A DNA stretch of 64,000 bases from Dromaius novaehollandiae (Eukaryota; Chordata; Aves; Casuariiformes; Dromaiidae), in the NCBI RefSeq assembly GCF_036370855.1, contig NW_026991398.1:1922001-1986000 (forward strand). The letters run 5' to 3'. Every line of letters starts with the position of its first letter. Within the stretch, counting starts at the first letter, position 1. The notes beneath the pieces were generated by a model. The model did no database searches, was not told where the DNA came from, and saw only the letters and a list, made by a program, of their open reading frames with translations. Below are positions 20,261 through 32,400 of this stretch, one piece after another. Position numbers and translations under genes: made by a program.

Positions 20261-22409
20261 GTAAGTCTCTGGCTGCAGGGCAATGCTACTGAGGGTCCTG
20301 AAAGCATCGTCTAAACCCATTCTAACATGAATGATCGTTTTTTAAGGATCGCTATCCCAGCTTCTCCAGTATGGGGGAGGTGATGCTTTAGAGCAGGGCT
20401 TCCCTGTCACACTGTCACAGGCACAGGGCATGCTGCTGCCTTCTGCCAGGGACGGTGCAGGGCTGTGAAGCTGGGACATGCACCAAGATCTGCCCAGGGC
20501 TGTGATTCAGAACAGTGTCCCTGCACCACAGGGGAAGGTGGGAAAAAAAGGCTACTTGAAGGTGAAGGAGTTTTCCTTCCAGGGCTTTCAGTTTCTTAAT
20601 TTGGCAGGGAGAAAAAGGGAAAGAGTTTGCTGGTTTGGCAAGGGACTGGGACTTGCTAACCTTCACTCTCAGAGATCAGTAGGTCTGTGAGAAAGGTCAG
20701 CAAACCCCTTCAACCCCACCTCAGCCTACAGACAGCACCAGCAGCAGCTGGGTTTATGTGACCTGCTGCTTAGGACCTGCATGCAGAGATGCCCCTGGCA
20801 AGTGCCCTGTCCTGAGTAGTTTCTGTAGGGCAGAACTGTGCACATGGAGGGTGGGATGGGGTCTGTGAGCACCGACAGGGAAAAGATGTTGGGATCGAGA
20901 AAGCTCCAGGCAGCAGGGACAGTGCCAGGCAGCAGAGATGGGCAGGGAATGAGGGGGAACAGTGAACACAATCATCATGGGAGGGTGGATTTGGGCAAGT
21001 CATGGTCAATCCCTCCGATGCAGACACCTTCCTCTGAGCACTCCCCCATGTCTTCTCTCCCACCCAGCAGAGCCTCTGCCCTGACAGTCGTGACGTCCAG
21101 GGCATGAGCTGCCTCCTCTGCAGCCAAACTTCTAGCAGAGGAAAGGGGCCTCTCTCCCGCCATGGGCCTGTTTTGTGCTGCCCGACAAAGGGGCTGAGAG
21201 CGACTGTTCTGCAAATGTCGCTGTGTGCGAGGCGGCATGTCCAGCTGGGGAAGGTGAAGGCTTTCCCGAGTGCCTGTCTGTTTGTCTCTCTCTGTGCCTC
21301 CTTCGGCACCAGGATCATGATGTTGCTCCTTTTTTTCCCTCCTGTCCATGCTGCTCCTCTTCTTCTCTCGATCTCCCTGGGGTTGAGGGTTTCAGATGAA
21401 GTTCACACACTGACATTGCGAGTTGTACAGCAGAGGAGTCTGCATGGAAATGAGGTTGCCCCAGCCCCCTTCAAACTTGTGCAGATAAAGGAAATGCAGT
21501 CCGTGGGGTTGGGAAATGAGCTGACTCTCCTTTAAGGAGAGCCCATCTTCAGTCCTAACGGTCCTTTGACTGTTTCTCTGTTGGGTCCTGCCGGGCTGTG
21601 AGCTGCCCTCCAGAAAGGCACTGCTGTCTCATAGCATCTCTGTGATCTCATAGCATCTCCATGAAGCTGCAGAGATGCTGAGAGCATAGAGATGGTAGTG
21701 GGAGGCTGTCAATGGGCATCTGAAAAGAGCCCTGTGTGTCCTTGGCTAGAAGAGGAGTGTGGAAACCTCCCTCAGGTGCCTGGAGAAAGGCAAAGAAGTT
21801 TGGAGATCTGCACTTTGAAACTGGACTGCTCTGCTCTCAGCAGGGGCTGGTTTCTTTTGGGGGGAACAGCATGCTCCAGCTCAAAGAGGTGCAAGCACAG
21901 GACAGGTAGGAATGAGACTACTAGACAGTCGAGATGTCCCCACTCCAAGTGACAGTGCATGCTTACCTCTCAGGACTCACAGTAGAAATGCCAAGGATTT
22001 CTACTTTTAAAGAGCACTCCCCAGGGCAGACGAGGGCCTCTCAAAGAAAATAAGCAATATTTAAAAAATCCCTGAAACTCACTTCTGCAACCCTTGTCCT
22101 TTAGAATTGGGAGAGAAGATGCTGAAAAGCCCTTCCACAAGATGAATGAATTTCATTTGACAGAAATTGTGAATCTCAGAATTAGTCACCCCCACTCCCA
22201 TGTACCCCCTGCTGTACAGCAGGACAGACTCCTATGGAACCTATGGGCAGAGGTCCCTGCTCCTCATGACTCACTCTGCTGACACAAACCAGAGCTCAAG
22301 CAAGGGAAATGGGCAAAGGGCCTCCCAATAAAGAGAGAAGCAATGTGGGATTATTAATAAGAAAGGAAAAATATTATTTATTTACTTTCCCTTAAAAGTC
22401 TCTCCTAAC

Positions 22410-22437
22410 TTGTCAATGTCTTTTCCTCCCTGCACAG
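22410..22437 (+). promoter_or_regulatory. 3' splice acceptor before OR-3 CDS
   Basis: The pyrimidine tract 'CTTTTCCTCCCTGCACAG' ends in AG at 22436-22437, 23 nt before the start codon. It is preceded by the conserved 'CTAACTTGTCAATGTC'. Confidence 0.6.
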
Positions 22438-22460
22438 TCCCCCATGGCCAGGGGGAGCAA

Positions 22461-23372
22461 ATGTTGAACAGCAGCTCCTTCAACGAGTTCCTCCTCCTGC
22501 CATTTGTGGACACACAGGAGCTGCAGCTCTTGCACTTCTCGCTCTTCCTGGGCATCTACCTGGCTGCCCTCCTGGGCAACGGCCTCATCATCACAGCCGT
22601 AGCCTGCGACCACCGCCTCCACACCCCCATGTACTTCTTCCTCCTCAACCTCTCCCTCCTGGACCTTGGCTCCATCTCCACCACTGTCCCCAAATCCATG
22701 GCCAATTCCCTGTGGGACAGCAGGGCCATTTCCTACTTAGGGTGTGTTGCTCAGGTCTTCTTCTTCTTTTTCTTTTGTTCAGCAGAGTATTGTCTCCTCA
22801 CTGTCATGGCCTATGACCGGTTTGTGGCCATCTGCAAATCCCTGCACTATGGGACCCTCATGGGCAGCAGAGCTTGTATGAAAATGGCAGCAGCTGCCTG
22901 GGGCAGTAGTTTTCTCTATGCTCTCCTGCACACTGGGAACACATTTTCAATACCACTCTGCCAAGGCAACACCGTGCAGCAGTTTTTCTGTGAGATTCCC
23001 CAGATCCTCAAGCTCTCCTGCTCAGACTCCTACATCAGGGAAGTGGGGCTTCTTGTGGCTGGTATTTGTTTAGCTTCAGAGTGTTTTGTTTTCATTGTGG
23101 TGTCCTACGTGCAGATCTTCACAGCTGTGCTGAGGATCCCCTCTGAGCAGGGCCAGCACAAAGCCTTCTCCATGTGCCTCCCGCACCTGGCCGTGGTCTC
23201 CCTGTTTCTCAGCACCTCATTTTTTGCCTACCTGAAGCCCCCCTCCCTCTCTGCAACAGCTCTGGATCTGATGGTGGCTGTTCTGTACTCCGTAGTGCCT
23301 CCAGCAGTGAACCCCCTCATCTACAGCATGAGGAACAAGGAGCTCAAGGATGCAGTGAGGAAAATCTTTTAG
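22461..23372 (+). CDS. Olfactory receptor, family 14-like, C-terminally shortened (OR-3)
   Basis: A 303-aa odorant GPCR. Glycosylation sequon NSS at residue 3, GN in TM1, LHTPMYFFL, MAYDRFVAIC (DRF instead of DRY), KAFSMC and PAVNPLIYSMRN are all present. TM3 carries a run of six Phe (residues 100-105), unlike its paralogues. The frame ends in TAG at codon 304, where the paralogues have CAG (Gln). In the same frame the following codons still spell the family C-terminus (LVLVQQQ) and a TGA, so a recent CAG-to-TAG change removed about eight cytoplasmic residues. All seven helices and the G-protein contact loops are intact, so function may persist. Start chosen at 22461 by alignment with paralogues; an in-frame ATG at 22410 lies in the intron. 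Confidence 0.92.
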   Translation: MLNSSSFNEFLLLPFVDTQELQLLHFSLFLGIYLAALLGNGLIITAVACDHRLHTPMYFFLLNLSLLDLGSISTTVPKSMANSLWDSRAISYLGCVAQVFFFFFFCSAEYCLLTVMAYDRFVAICKSLHYGTLMGSRACMKMAAAAWGSSFLYALLHTGNTFSIPLCQGNTVQQFFCEIPQILKLSCSDSYIREVGLLVAGICLASECFVFIVVSYVQIFTAVLRIPSEQGQHKAFSMCLPHLAVVSLFLSTSFFAYLKPPSLSATALDLMVAVLYSVVPPAVNPLIYSMRNKELKDAVRKIF

Positions 23373-23606
23373 CTGGTACTAGTTCAGCAGCAATGAGCTG
23401 CCCATCTCTCCTCACAAGCAATTCCCAGTTTACCTCAGACAGCTCTTGTGCTTTGGGAGTTCTGTCTGTGATAGTCATGTTTGTGCACAAATGTGTGAAT
23501 TCCTCCCACTTCTCCAGAGACATGAACCCCATCCATCTGACCCAGAGGCCTTCTGTAAATCTGCTGACCACTGTGTCAGAGCTGGCCTCCCAAGTAGCAT
23601 CTCTGC

Positions 23607-23612
23607 AATAAA
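23607..23612 (+). promoter_or_regulatory. Candidate poly(A) signal for OR-3
   Basis: AATAAA about 235 nt after the stop. OR-5 has one at a similar distance (60482-60487), whereas OR-1 and OR-4 use a site about 800 nt downstream. Confidence 0.45.
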
Positions 23613-24439
23613 AGGGCATCTCCTTAGTACTGTGCCTGAAGTTCTGACTCTTCTTCCCAAGCTGGAGCTGAGAGTGCGCCCAGGGAATTGCACCTGAAAA
23701 GGCCTGGGCTTTTCATGGGCAGAGGAACATGAGCTCATAAAATGATAGATGAAGGAATAAGGGTTGGATTCAGCTGTCACTTGTGGGGGCCCAGTGCCCC
23801 TGGAGAGGGTGAGTGGTCAAGAGGTCTCTGCTGGGGACTGTCCCACCTATTAGAGGGCTGGTGACAAATGCCCATGCTTCTGGAAGGAAGTATGGAGCCA
23901 CCTGGAGAGCACCTCCAGAGGGGATCTCCAGGGACAGCATGTGCCTGGGATGGGCGGTGAGTGGAGACTTCCAAAGCCAAGTGGAGTCACCCAAAGGTGA
24001 AGGGCCAAACCAGGGAATGCACCACATCAGGGCTCTGTAGCCTCAGGAGAGGCAGTGGGCTGGGTCTAAGGACACCCCTGAACACCTCCTGAGCAATGTG
24101 AAATGGCCTGTGATTGCTCCAAGCATCCTCCACAGCCACAGACCCTGGGGAGGGGCTTGTCAGGTGCAATGATGCTGGTCCAGATGGCTATGCCCTGACC
24201 AGAATGGCCAGTGAGGAGTCACCCAGGACCACTGCACATCTGCTCGCCCTGCAGAGCAGCACCGCCAGCCTGGGGGCCCTGCAGGGAGCAGAGGGCAGAG
24301 GTGCAGGAATGGCTGGCTGGGCCAGCACGGACACACTGACAAGGGGAAAGGCTCTCTGAGGAGCAGGGATGTCTACGGAGAAGAGCAAAAGAGCAACTGT
24401 GTGCTTGTGGGGGGGAATAAATGAAAACCTGTTTCCATG

Positions 24440-26230
24440 TGTGTCAGCTCCAGGCAGGCTGCTCTGTCACTGGAGCTGCCCGAGGAGCCCCAGGGCCAGG
24501 ACTCTTGTGCTGTGCTGGGGAGAGGGGCTGCCCAGAGGGGCTGCAGGCAGCCAGGGTGAAGGATCTCTGGTCATGAGAGCAGTGGAGACATGGAGTGCCT
24601 GGCCTCCATTTCCTTGTGCCATTGCTGGTCCCCAGGTGTGGGGCTGATGGGGAGGCTGACACCCCTCTCTGCCCCCCAGCAGCTGCTGTGCCCTGCAGAG
24701 GGGCTGGGGCTGTGGGGTGAGTGCCCAGAGCTCTGCATCCCCCTGCCACAGGCACTGCTGTGGGGGCCACCCCAGCCTGGTCTGCTGTGCTGGGTGGGCT
24801 GGGGAGAGGGCAGGGGAGGTGGGGAGAGCTGGGGAGGGGCTGGTCTGGTCTGGAAAGGACCCGGGAGAGGACAAATGCCAGCAGGCAGCTCCTGCGTGTG
24901 AAGGGCAGTGTGGGAGCACGCAGCCATGTGCTTGCAGGCAAATGCAGGTCTGCTGGGAAAGGCAGCAGGACATGGCGGGTGCAGGAGAGAAGAGCCCAGG
25001 TTGTTCCCTGTGTTGCATGGACACAGTGGGGAAGCTGCCCCAGGGCCATCGTCCCAGAGCAGCCCCTCACATCACCCCTTTCCAGCACTGGCTGCTCACC
25101 CAGCTGTGGGGTGGTCCCTGGCCAGCTCCATCCTCCTGCAGGTCTCCGTATCCCGATGGAGGGGAAAAGACCAGCCTTGCATGGGCTCTCCTCTGCACCA
25201 GAAACCCGCAGATCCTGGATCATGGCTGTCGGCTAATACCAACGTTGGGCACAGCCTGGGCTGGGTGGGGGCTGGGCACTTGGACCTCTCAGACTCTGGG
25301 GGATCATTTAGGAGTCATTTAATAATACCCCAGCCCTTTCCATGTCTGAGGTCTCTGGTGGCCACTGCAAGCAAGCTCCGACTTTCCTCACTCCATCCCT
25401 GCATGCATGGACAAGGTCTCGATGCTCCCCCTGGGCAGCCCGTGCCCCTTCCACCCTCTGTGCACTTCCACCCCAGCACCCTGAGCACTGGTGCTGCTGC
25501 CAGGGCAGAGGTGGAGGATCCCCCGGAGCGGCTCCTCAGGGAGCTCCCCAGGGAAACGCTGTGCCCAGCCCCAGCCCCAGCCTCAGCCCCAGCGTGGCAG
25601 AGGGGAGCTGCCCTCTCCCAACCCACCCTGGCAGTGCCAGCCCCACCTCCAGTGCAGCTCTGGCAGGAGCTGGAGCTGCCTTGGCCCCAGGGTGGTCTGG
25701 CAGCAGGAGGGTTTGACATGGGCAGAGCAGCAGCAGTGCCGGGAGCAGGGGAGGAGCAGGGAACTTGGGGCAAAGACCCCTGCCCTCGGCTGCACGGCCG
25801 GGGCACTGAACAGGCTATGCCTTCGTGGCTGATCAGGCTCCAGGTCGGGGGTGAATGCCCACTTGAGGGTAGGAGCACTGGGATTTTCATGGTCTTCAGT
25901 GCAGCTGTGACCATGGTGAAGGCAAGTGGGCAGAGCAAGGCTCCAGCAGCTGCAAAGGCTGGGGGTGGAAAAGTCAGCGTGGGGCTGGTGAAGGCCCTCC
26001 CTCTCCTCCCCACAGGGAAGAGAGGCCCTGGACAATGCTGGACTCCACTTTGGCTGATGGGAGTGAAGCACAGGGAGGGTGGGAGAGGCAGATGGAGCCT
26101 TTCGGGCTGCATGAGGGAGTTTTCCAAAGGCCAGGGCTGAGCCAGGCACCTTTGAATCTTCCTCCAGATGCTCTCCCAGCCAGGCTCATTCTGTTTTGCC
26201 TCAGGTGCTCTCAGCCCCCTGCCAGCCACA
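24440..26230. other. GC-rich spacer between OR-3 unit and inverted arm
   Basis: No gene recognised. The sequence is rich in Cys/Gly/Pro/Ala/Trp-type codons in every frame, and a 410-codon plus frame and a 304-codon minus frame overlap each other, typical of stop-poor GC-rich DNA. There is partial similarity to 61.1-61.85 kb downstream of OR-5 (for example 'ATGGAGGGGAA' contexts at 25160 and 61309). A short CCCAG(C)-type repeat occurs at 25566-25592. Confidence 0.5.
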
Positions 26231-26254
26231 CCAGAGTAGAGGCTGAGAATTCAT

Positions 26255-26480
26255 GCAATTGCAGAGTAGTTTTGGTGGGAAGGGACCTCTGGAGGTCTCC
26301 AGTCCAACCTCCCACACAAAGCAGGGCTGGTTGGAGCCCTGCAGTCCCATCTGGCCATCACTGGACTCTGCCTGACCCTGGTTACGATCCCAAGACTTGC
26401 TCTGCTCCTCTTGTCTGGGCACTGTGGGACAGCACCTCTCATCAGTGGGTCCCTGCTCTGCCTTCCTTGCTGACACCTTT
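26255..26480 (-). mobile_element. CR1 LINE 3' tail fragment
   Basis: 'GGGAAGGGACCTCTGGAGG' (26278-26296) followed by 'CCAACCTCCCACAC' is the reverse complement of the CR1 3' end. It is the inverted partner of 18530-18770. Confidence 0.7.
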
Positions 26481-28962
26481 AGCTCCCAACTCCCCTTCTG
26501 GTAGGGGGCATCCCTCCTCTTCCTGCCTCTGACCATATACTCTTTGTAGCAGGAACCTTGTCATAAATGGTGCATAAAGAGTCAATCTGTGACACAGAAA
26601 GACCTGTTGTCATAACTGGGCATCACAAAATCAGACCCCAAGTGACTACTTTCACTTCTTCATGCAGCTAAGACTCTGCACACAATGTAACCTGGGTAGA
26701 GGGTCAAAATCTGAAGCTCTCCTCACGCCTTTAAATTGGCTGTCAGGAAGGAGTTCCTGCTATGGACATAGGGTCCCCTTTTGTACTTACAGTGTTCTTT
26801 GGGATCTCAGCTTCCCTTGCCAAGGCTTTCTTGACTGTAGTCGGAGGCAGGTCCGAGACAGAGATGGGATGTCAGGTCAGCAGGACGGGGACAGGGTCAG
26901 GTTAGGAACCGAGAGGTGCAGGGCCAAGGACAGGCATGTCCACAGCGTAGCTCAGGCCAAGCCCAAGGACAAGGGCAGCAGCTCCCTGGCAAGGAGACGA
27001 GGCCCCACAATGACACCGATCACTCTCTGTCTCCCCTGCTCTTGTGCCCAGCAGATCCCCCTCCCTCTCTGCCTGCAGCCCCTCCATGCCCACCCCGCTG
27101 CCCAGCACAGCACCAGAGCCCTGGCCCTGCAGCCCCTCAGGCAGATCCTGCTGCCCCAGGGACAGAGCAGCCTGCCCCAAGCTGGTGCACAGAGAAACCT
27201 GTTTCTCCTTCTCGTTTCCTATCTCTGGATGCTGCCCTGCTCCTCTCCTGGGACATCCCTGCTCCCCAGAGAGCCTTTCCCCAGGTCAGTGTCTCCATGG
27301 TGGCCTGGCTCTTCCTGCACCTCTGCCCTGTGCTCCCTACAGGGCTGCAGGCTGGTGGTGCTGCTCTGCAGAGCAAGCGGCTGTGGGGCCACAGGGTGAC
27401 TTCTGGCTCAGCTCTGGCCATGCTGGTCAGGGCAGGAAGCAGACCCAGCTGGACAGGGATCACTGATACTTCTGGTGCATGTCTGTGCTCATGGATGGTG
27501 CTCAGAGTGACTCCAGGGCATTTGCAATTGCAGATGACTTTGGGGGGGCACTAGCTCCAGTCTGTGGTGTTTCACTGAGGGTGCAGGAATCACTCTCCAG
27601 TGCCCCTTCCCTGGGACTCCTGGGTCCCCACTGCCTCTCTGGGGATTGCAGAGCCCTCGTTTCCCCATGCATACCTGGATTTAGTGCTCTACCTTCTGGT
27701 TACTGCACCATGGACCATCCCGCACTTTGTGAGGCTCCACTAACTGCCCTCCCCCAGGTACACGCTGACCCTGGAGATCCCCTGAGCTCTCCTGGGGGTT
27801 CAGATTCCCCTCCAGAAGGATGGGCATCTCTCATCAGCGCTGTCACCTGTAGGAAAGTTCTGGGCAGGCAATTCAGACACCATTCCCCAACTCCACTGGT
27901 CACTCACAGATGAACCCTGAATCCAGCCCTCAGTCCCTAACAGATCAGCCAGGGACTCTGAGCTCTTCTCCTGGCTCCCATGGAGTTCACAAGCAGAAGA
28001 ACAGGCCCTTTTGTGGTGCAACCCCTTGGGCATATTTTTGACTCCTTCTTCTGAAGAAAGGCCAGACTTCAGGCACGTCACAGGGGAGATGCTCTTTTAT
28101 TACAGAAATGTTATTCTGGAGGCCACGTCTGGCATAAGGGTGCCCATTGCCTGCTCCTGCCTGTACTTACAGGACACATGCATGTGGATACACAACCCAA
28201 CCACCACCAGGTTATGAGAACTCCTGGGCCATATGCACACATGAGAGCACAGCAGGACAGTGTGGAAATGAGGAGAAGAAACCTTGAAAAGAGAAAGTCC
28301 TGCTGCTGTGTTGATGTATCTCTAGGAAAGCTGCAGCCCCCACACAAAGGCTGCAGCAAGGAAATGCCTGCTGTGGCAGAGGGGAAGGTACTTAGGAGTG
28401 GAAGGTCTGTCCCCACAAGCTGTTGCATGACTCTCCTCCCCTTCACTCCTGCTCTGCTTTGAGTGTTGGAGCTTTGTAGAGGAAAGGGACCAGCCTGCAG
28501 TGACAGCCGGCTGCCACCCTTGCAGGAGAGGGGTGTGAGATCACACCCTGACTGTGCTCAGAGGAGCTGAGCTCTCCTAATGGACATGGGAGCCATGGTC
28601 TGCCCCTGCCAGTACTCACCGGAGCCTGACTCTGTGCCCCTGAGCTCCCTTGGTGTCAGTGCCAAAAGAGACACTGCAAAGGGAAACTCTCCCCATTGCC
28701 CTGGGGGCATCCAAGGGAGCTCAGACTAGCAGGCGCTGAGGTTCCCCCTTCTCTGCTGATGAAGGGGGAAGCCTGGCTTCCTGCTTCAACATGGTCTCTG
28801 GGCCAGATTTGGGAGAGGGTTTACTGAGGAGAAGCAGGAAGAACCCAACTGTTTTCCTTCCAAAATGAGTATAATATAGAAAAGTAAGACAAAAAGAAAT
28901 GAACAATTCATAGCCTTGCACAAAAATACCCTGGGAATGATGAGATGATGCATACGGGATAG
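26480..28962. other. Non-coding sequence downstream of OR-4
   Basis: No gene seen. Inverted equivalent of the sequence downstream of OR-1/OR-2. Plus-strand frames of up to 245 codons (26662-27399) are Ser/Pro/Leu-rich, and the minus-strand equivalents in the other arm are not kept in length or frame. Confidence 0.55.
28096..28101 (-). promoter_or_regulatory. Candidate poly(A) signal for OR-4
   Basis: AATAAA on the minus strand (TTTATT on plus), about 860 nt after the stop, in the same context as the OR-1 signal at 14270. Confidence 0.4.
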
Positions 28963-29898
28963 TTATTGGTGCTGACATTGTACCAGCTGAATCATTTTCC
29001 TTAGTGCATCCTTGAGCTCCTTGTTCCTCATGCTGTAGATGAGGGGGTTCACTGTTGGAGGCACCATCGAATACAGAACAGTCACCACCAGTTCCAGAGC
29101 TGGCGAGGAGATGGAGGGGGGCTTCAGGTAGGCAAATGTGAGAGTGCCGACAAACAGGGAGACCACGGCCAGGTGCGGGAGGCACATGGAAAAGGCTTTG
29201 TGCCGGCCCTGCTCAGAGGGGATCCTCAGCACAACTGTGAAGATCTGCACGTAGGACACCACAATGAAAACGAAACACCCAAAAATTAAAAAAACACTAA
29301 CCACAATAAGTCCAACTTCCCTGAGGTAGGCGTCTGCACAGGAGAGCTTGAGGATCTGGGGGATTTCACAGAAGAACTGGTCCACTGTGTTGCCTTGGCA
29401 GAGTGGTATTGAAAATGTGTTAGCAGTGTGCAGGAGAGCATAGAGAAAACCAGTGCCCCAGGCAGCTGCTGCCATTTTGACACAAGCTCTGCTGCCCATG
29501 AGGGTCCCATAGTGCAGGGGTCTGCAGATGGCAACAAAGCGGTCATAGGCCATGACTGTGAGGAGAGAATACTCTGCCGAAAACAAGACAACAACCAGGA
29601 AGACCTGGGCAGCACATCCTGAGTAGGAAATGGCCCTGGTGTCCCACAGGGAATTGGCCATGGATTTAGGGACAGTGGTGGAGATGGAGCCCATGTCGAG
29701 GATGGAGAGGTTGAGGAGGAAGAAGTACATGGGGGTGTGGAGATGGTGGTCGCAGGCTATGGCTGTGATGATGAGACCATTGCCTAGGAGGGCAGCCAGG
29801 TAGACACCAAGGAAGAGCGAGAAGTGCAAGAGCTGCAGCTCCCGTGAGTCCGCAAATGCCCGGAGGAGGAACTCATTGAAGGAGCTGCTGTTGGACAT
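28963..29898 (-). CDS. Olfactory receptor, family 14-like (OR-4)
   Basis: A 311-aa odorant GPCR on the minus strand, the inverted-arm partner of OR-1 and sharing its QCQHQ C-terminus. NSS sequon at residue 3, GN in TM1, LHTPMYFFL, MAYDRFVAIC (DRF), C95/C177, KAFSMC, and PTVNPLIYSMRN are present. An Arg at residue 13 replaces the Leu of most paralogues. Start chosen at 29898 (MSNSSS), as in OR-5; the longer in-frame Met at 30006 lies upstream of the splice acceptor in the predicted intron. No disruption. Expected role: odorant detection at the ciliary membrane. Ligand unknown. Confidence 0.94.
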   Translation of the reverse strand: MSNSSSFNEFLLRAFADSRELQLLHFSLFLGVYLAALLGNGLIITAIACDHHLHTPMYFFLLNLSILDMGSISTTVPKSMANSLWDTRAISYSGCAAQVFLVVVLFSAEYSLLTVMAYDRFVAICRPLHYGTLMGSRACVKMAAAAWGTGFLYALLHTANTFSIPLCQGNTVDQFFCEIPQILKLSCADAYLREVGLIVVSVFLIFGCFVFIVVSYVQIFTVVLRIPSEQGRHKAFSMCLPHLAVVSLFVGTLTFAYLKPPSISSPALELVVTVLYSMVPPTVNPLIYSMRNKELKDALRKMIQLVQCQHQ

Positions 29899-29926
29899 TT
29901 GCTCCTTTAGGGCACAGGGGGATTTT

Positions 29927-29955
29927 CTGAGGAAGAAGAGACATTGACAAGTTAG
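29927..29955 (-). promoter_or_regulatory. 3' splice acceptor before OR-4 CDS
   Basis: On the minus strand 'CTCTTCTTCCTCAG' ends at 29927, 28 nt before the start codon, preceded by 'CTAACTTGTCAATG'. Same arrangement as the other ORs. Confidence 0.6.
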
Positions 29956-32129
29956 GACTGGCTTCTCTGACCAAAGCTTTCTCATATAACCCTCCCAAGC
30001 ACACACACATTACCTTTCCCCATCTCAGCAGCACCATCCTTGACCTCCATGGCTTGAGCCCTGGTTTGTGCTGGCTGGGTTTGCCATGAGGGACAGTGGC
30101 CTCTGCCCATGGGCTCCAGAGGAGTCAGCCCCGACCTACGGCACTGCGTACATGGGAACAGCAGTGAGCAAGATTTATATTCCCAGTTCCACTCAGATTT
30201 AATCCACTCATAACGTTGAAGGAATTTCAGCATCTTCACTCCCAGTTCCAAATAATGTGTGTTCAGGAATAGTTTAAGGCTTATTGTGGGTTTTTTTTAA
30301 GCTGACCCTGTTACACCGGAGGAGAATTCTTAGAGGTAGAAATTGCTGCTGCACTCAGAGGGACCAGCTGTGATTCTGGAGAGGCAAAAGCTTTCACTCT
30401 GGCTTCAGTGCAGAGGCAGGAGAGCTGGTCTGTCCACCTGCCTTGTTCCCAGCTGCCCTGTGCTCCCACCTCGGAGGTGGAGGACAGGTGCACTCGTGTT
30501 ACCCGAAAAAGAAACGACACCGCAGAGAGCAGAGAAATCCACTTCCAAAGTGCCCATCAGCACTCTTCCTGAGGGTGTGTGAGGCAGGTCTCAGCCCTCC
30601 CCTTCCAGCCAGCAACACATCAGGCTCCTTCCAGCTGCCCACATCCAGACTCCCAGCAGCATGTCCATGGCCTCAGTATCTAGGTGGCTTCTCCCTGGGG
30701 CACCTAGATAACACCCAGCTGCAATGGGAGAGCTGGGCCCTTCTGGAGGGCAGCTGCAGCCCAGCCAGACACCCCAGGGAAATGGCAGAATGTCCTAAGG
30801 ATGGGGTGTCCTGACGAGAGAGTTGACTCATTCCCAGCCCCCCACACTACACTGCCCAGAGCCCCACAGCTAGAGGGGCACTTGGGCACCTCACTGTCAA
30901 GGACACGTCTGCATGGCAGGACCTGCAGGGTCAGTGTTGTCTGAGCTGCATCAGAAACCCCCCTGCCCAGAGAGTCCAAGGGGAAGGACAAGGGCAGCAT
31001 GGGCAGCTGGGAAACATGGAGCAATACCATGACATTTGTGCCCAGGGAGGCAGGGACAGGCAGGCACAGAGGGGCACTCAGCAGTGTCTCCTCTCTGGAT
31101 GTCCAGCTGCCGAGGAAACAACCCCTGCCCTGGACCCCACAGCCTTGAGAGCAGAGGGCTGTGCTGGCTGGCAGAGGAGAGGAGGTGCTGGAGTTTGTGG
31201 TTTCCTCTCACACTTTGAGCATGACTCTGCTGCCTGGAGCCGTCCCTGCAGGGAGCTGTTTCTCTGTCCCCACGTCTCTCCCCTGTCAGTGCTCACAGAC
31301 CCCATCCCACCCGCTGGGTGCTCAGCTCTGCCCTGCAGCAACCTCCCGGGGGCAGGACACTGCCCAGGGCACCTCCGTGGTTGCAGGTGCTCCGGAGCAG
31401 GGGAGACAAACCTTGCTGAGGCTGGAAAGGTGCTGCTGGCTCTGTCTGTAGGCTTCAGGGTGGAGGAAGGCATTTGCTGAGTGCCTCCCAGAGCTGCTCC
31501 TCTCTCAGTGTCACTGTTTTGGAGCCTCTGTCCCCTGTCTAAAACTGTCAGATCCAATCTCATTTCACCCCACCCAAAGAGAATAAAACTGAAAGCACAG
31601 ACTCATGACAGCTCCTTCCCTTTCATGTATCCCCTGCCTTGACCTTCCTTTTGGAACGTCCCCTCCAGAAATGTCCTGAGAGTGAGCTGGAGCTGAGAGC
31701 AGCCGTGACCCACACAGCACCCTCTTGACAGGACCTGCCCTGCTGGGCATCTCTCCTCCCACCCAGAGCTTCTCCCCCTGTGCTGTGGGGAGCTCCCCAG
31801 ACAGGCTGAGTGCTGACCCTCGCAGGTGGCAGAGACACTGCTCCAGGCACACAGCACCGTGGGGCGCAGGGACACTGCTGTGAGTTACAGCCTTTTGCAG
31901 AGCTGTGTGCGTACCCCAGCTCCACAGCCCTGCAGCGTCCCTGCGAGAAGATAACAGGATGCCCTGTCCCTGTGACGGTGTGGCAGGGAATCCCTGCTCT
32001 GAAGCATCTCCCCCTCTCCTGCAATGAAGAAACTGGGAGAGTGATCCTTAAAATCCAGTCGTGTGACTGGACAGGTTTCAAGACCTTGCCAGGAACCTCA
32101 GTAGCATTGCCCTCCAGCCAGAGACTTAC

Positions 32130-32345
32130 CGTGTCAAGGGCTGTGAAGATTTCTCCCACAAGCAGCTCTCCTCTGTCTTCCCACTCCACACTGCCTTGCA
32201 CTTCTCTCTGCCTTCTCTCAGCTCATGTCAGCAGCAGCAGGCAGTGCCCGCAGCCCTGCTGCTCTTGGCAGAGGAGCTGCTCCTGCACACAGCTGTGTCT
32301 GGGCAGTGCTGCCAGGTTGCCATGAGCTCCCTCCATCCCAGGAGC
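32130..32345 (-). other. Candidate non-coding 5' exon of OR-4, with uORF
   Basis: Minus-strand segment ending in 'ACACG|GTAAGT' (donor at 32129). The predicted intron is 32129-29927 (2203 bp). Near-identical to the OR-1 and OR-3 leaders. The 31-codon uORF occupies 32323 down to 32228. Confidence 0.45.
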
Positions 32346-32400
32346 CTGGCCCCACTCAGGAGCAGAGGCCCAGCTGAAGCCATGAATGTCTCTGTCCCTT

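Larger units (their letters stand above)
19459..24400 (+). repeat. Duplicon copy E (OR-3 unit)
   Basis: Direct copy of the OR-proximal part of arm A: 19459 onward matches about 9410 onward, the leader exon matches 10.0-10.2 kb, and the OR and its downstream part up to about 24.36 kb match 12.5-15.1 kb. The distal CR1-bearing part is not included. The copy begins directly after the LTR. Confidence 0.75.

Noticed and set aside
24908-26229. 410-codon plus and 304-codon minus overlapping frames
   Set aside because: Both are Pro/Ala/Gly/Ser-rich in stop-poor GC-rich DNA, one crosses a CR1 tail, and neither is retained in the related 61-kb segment.
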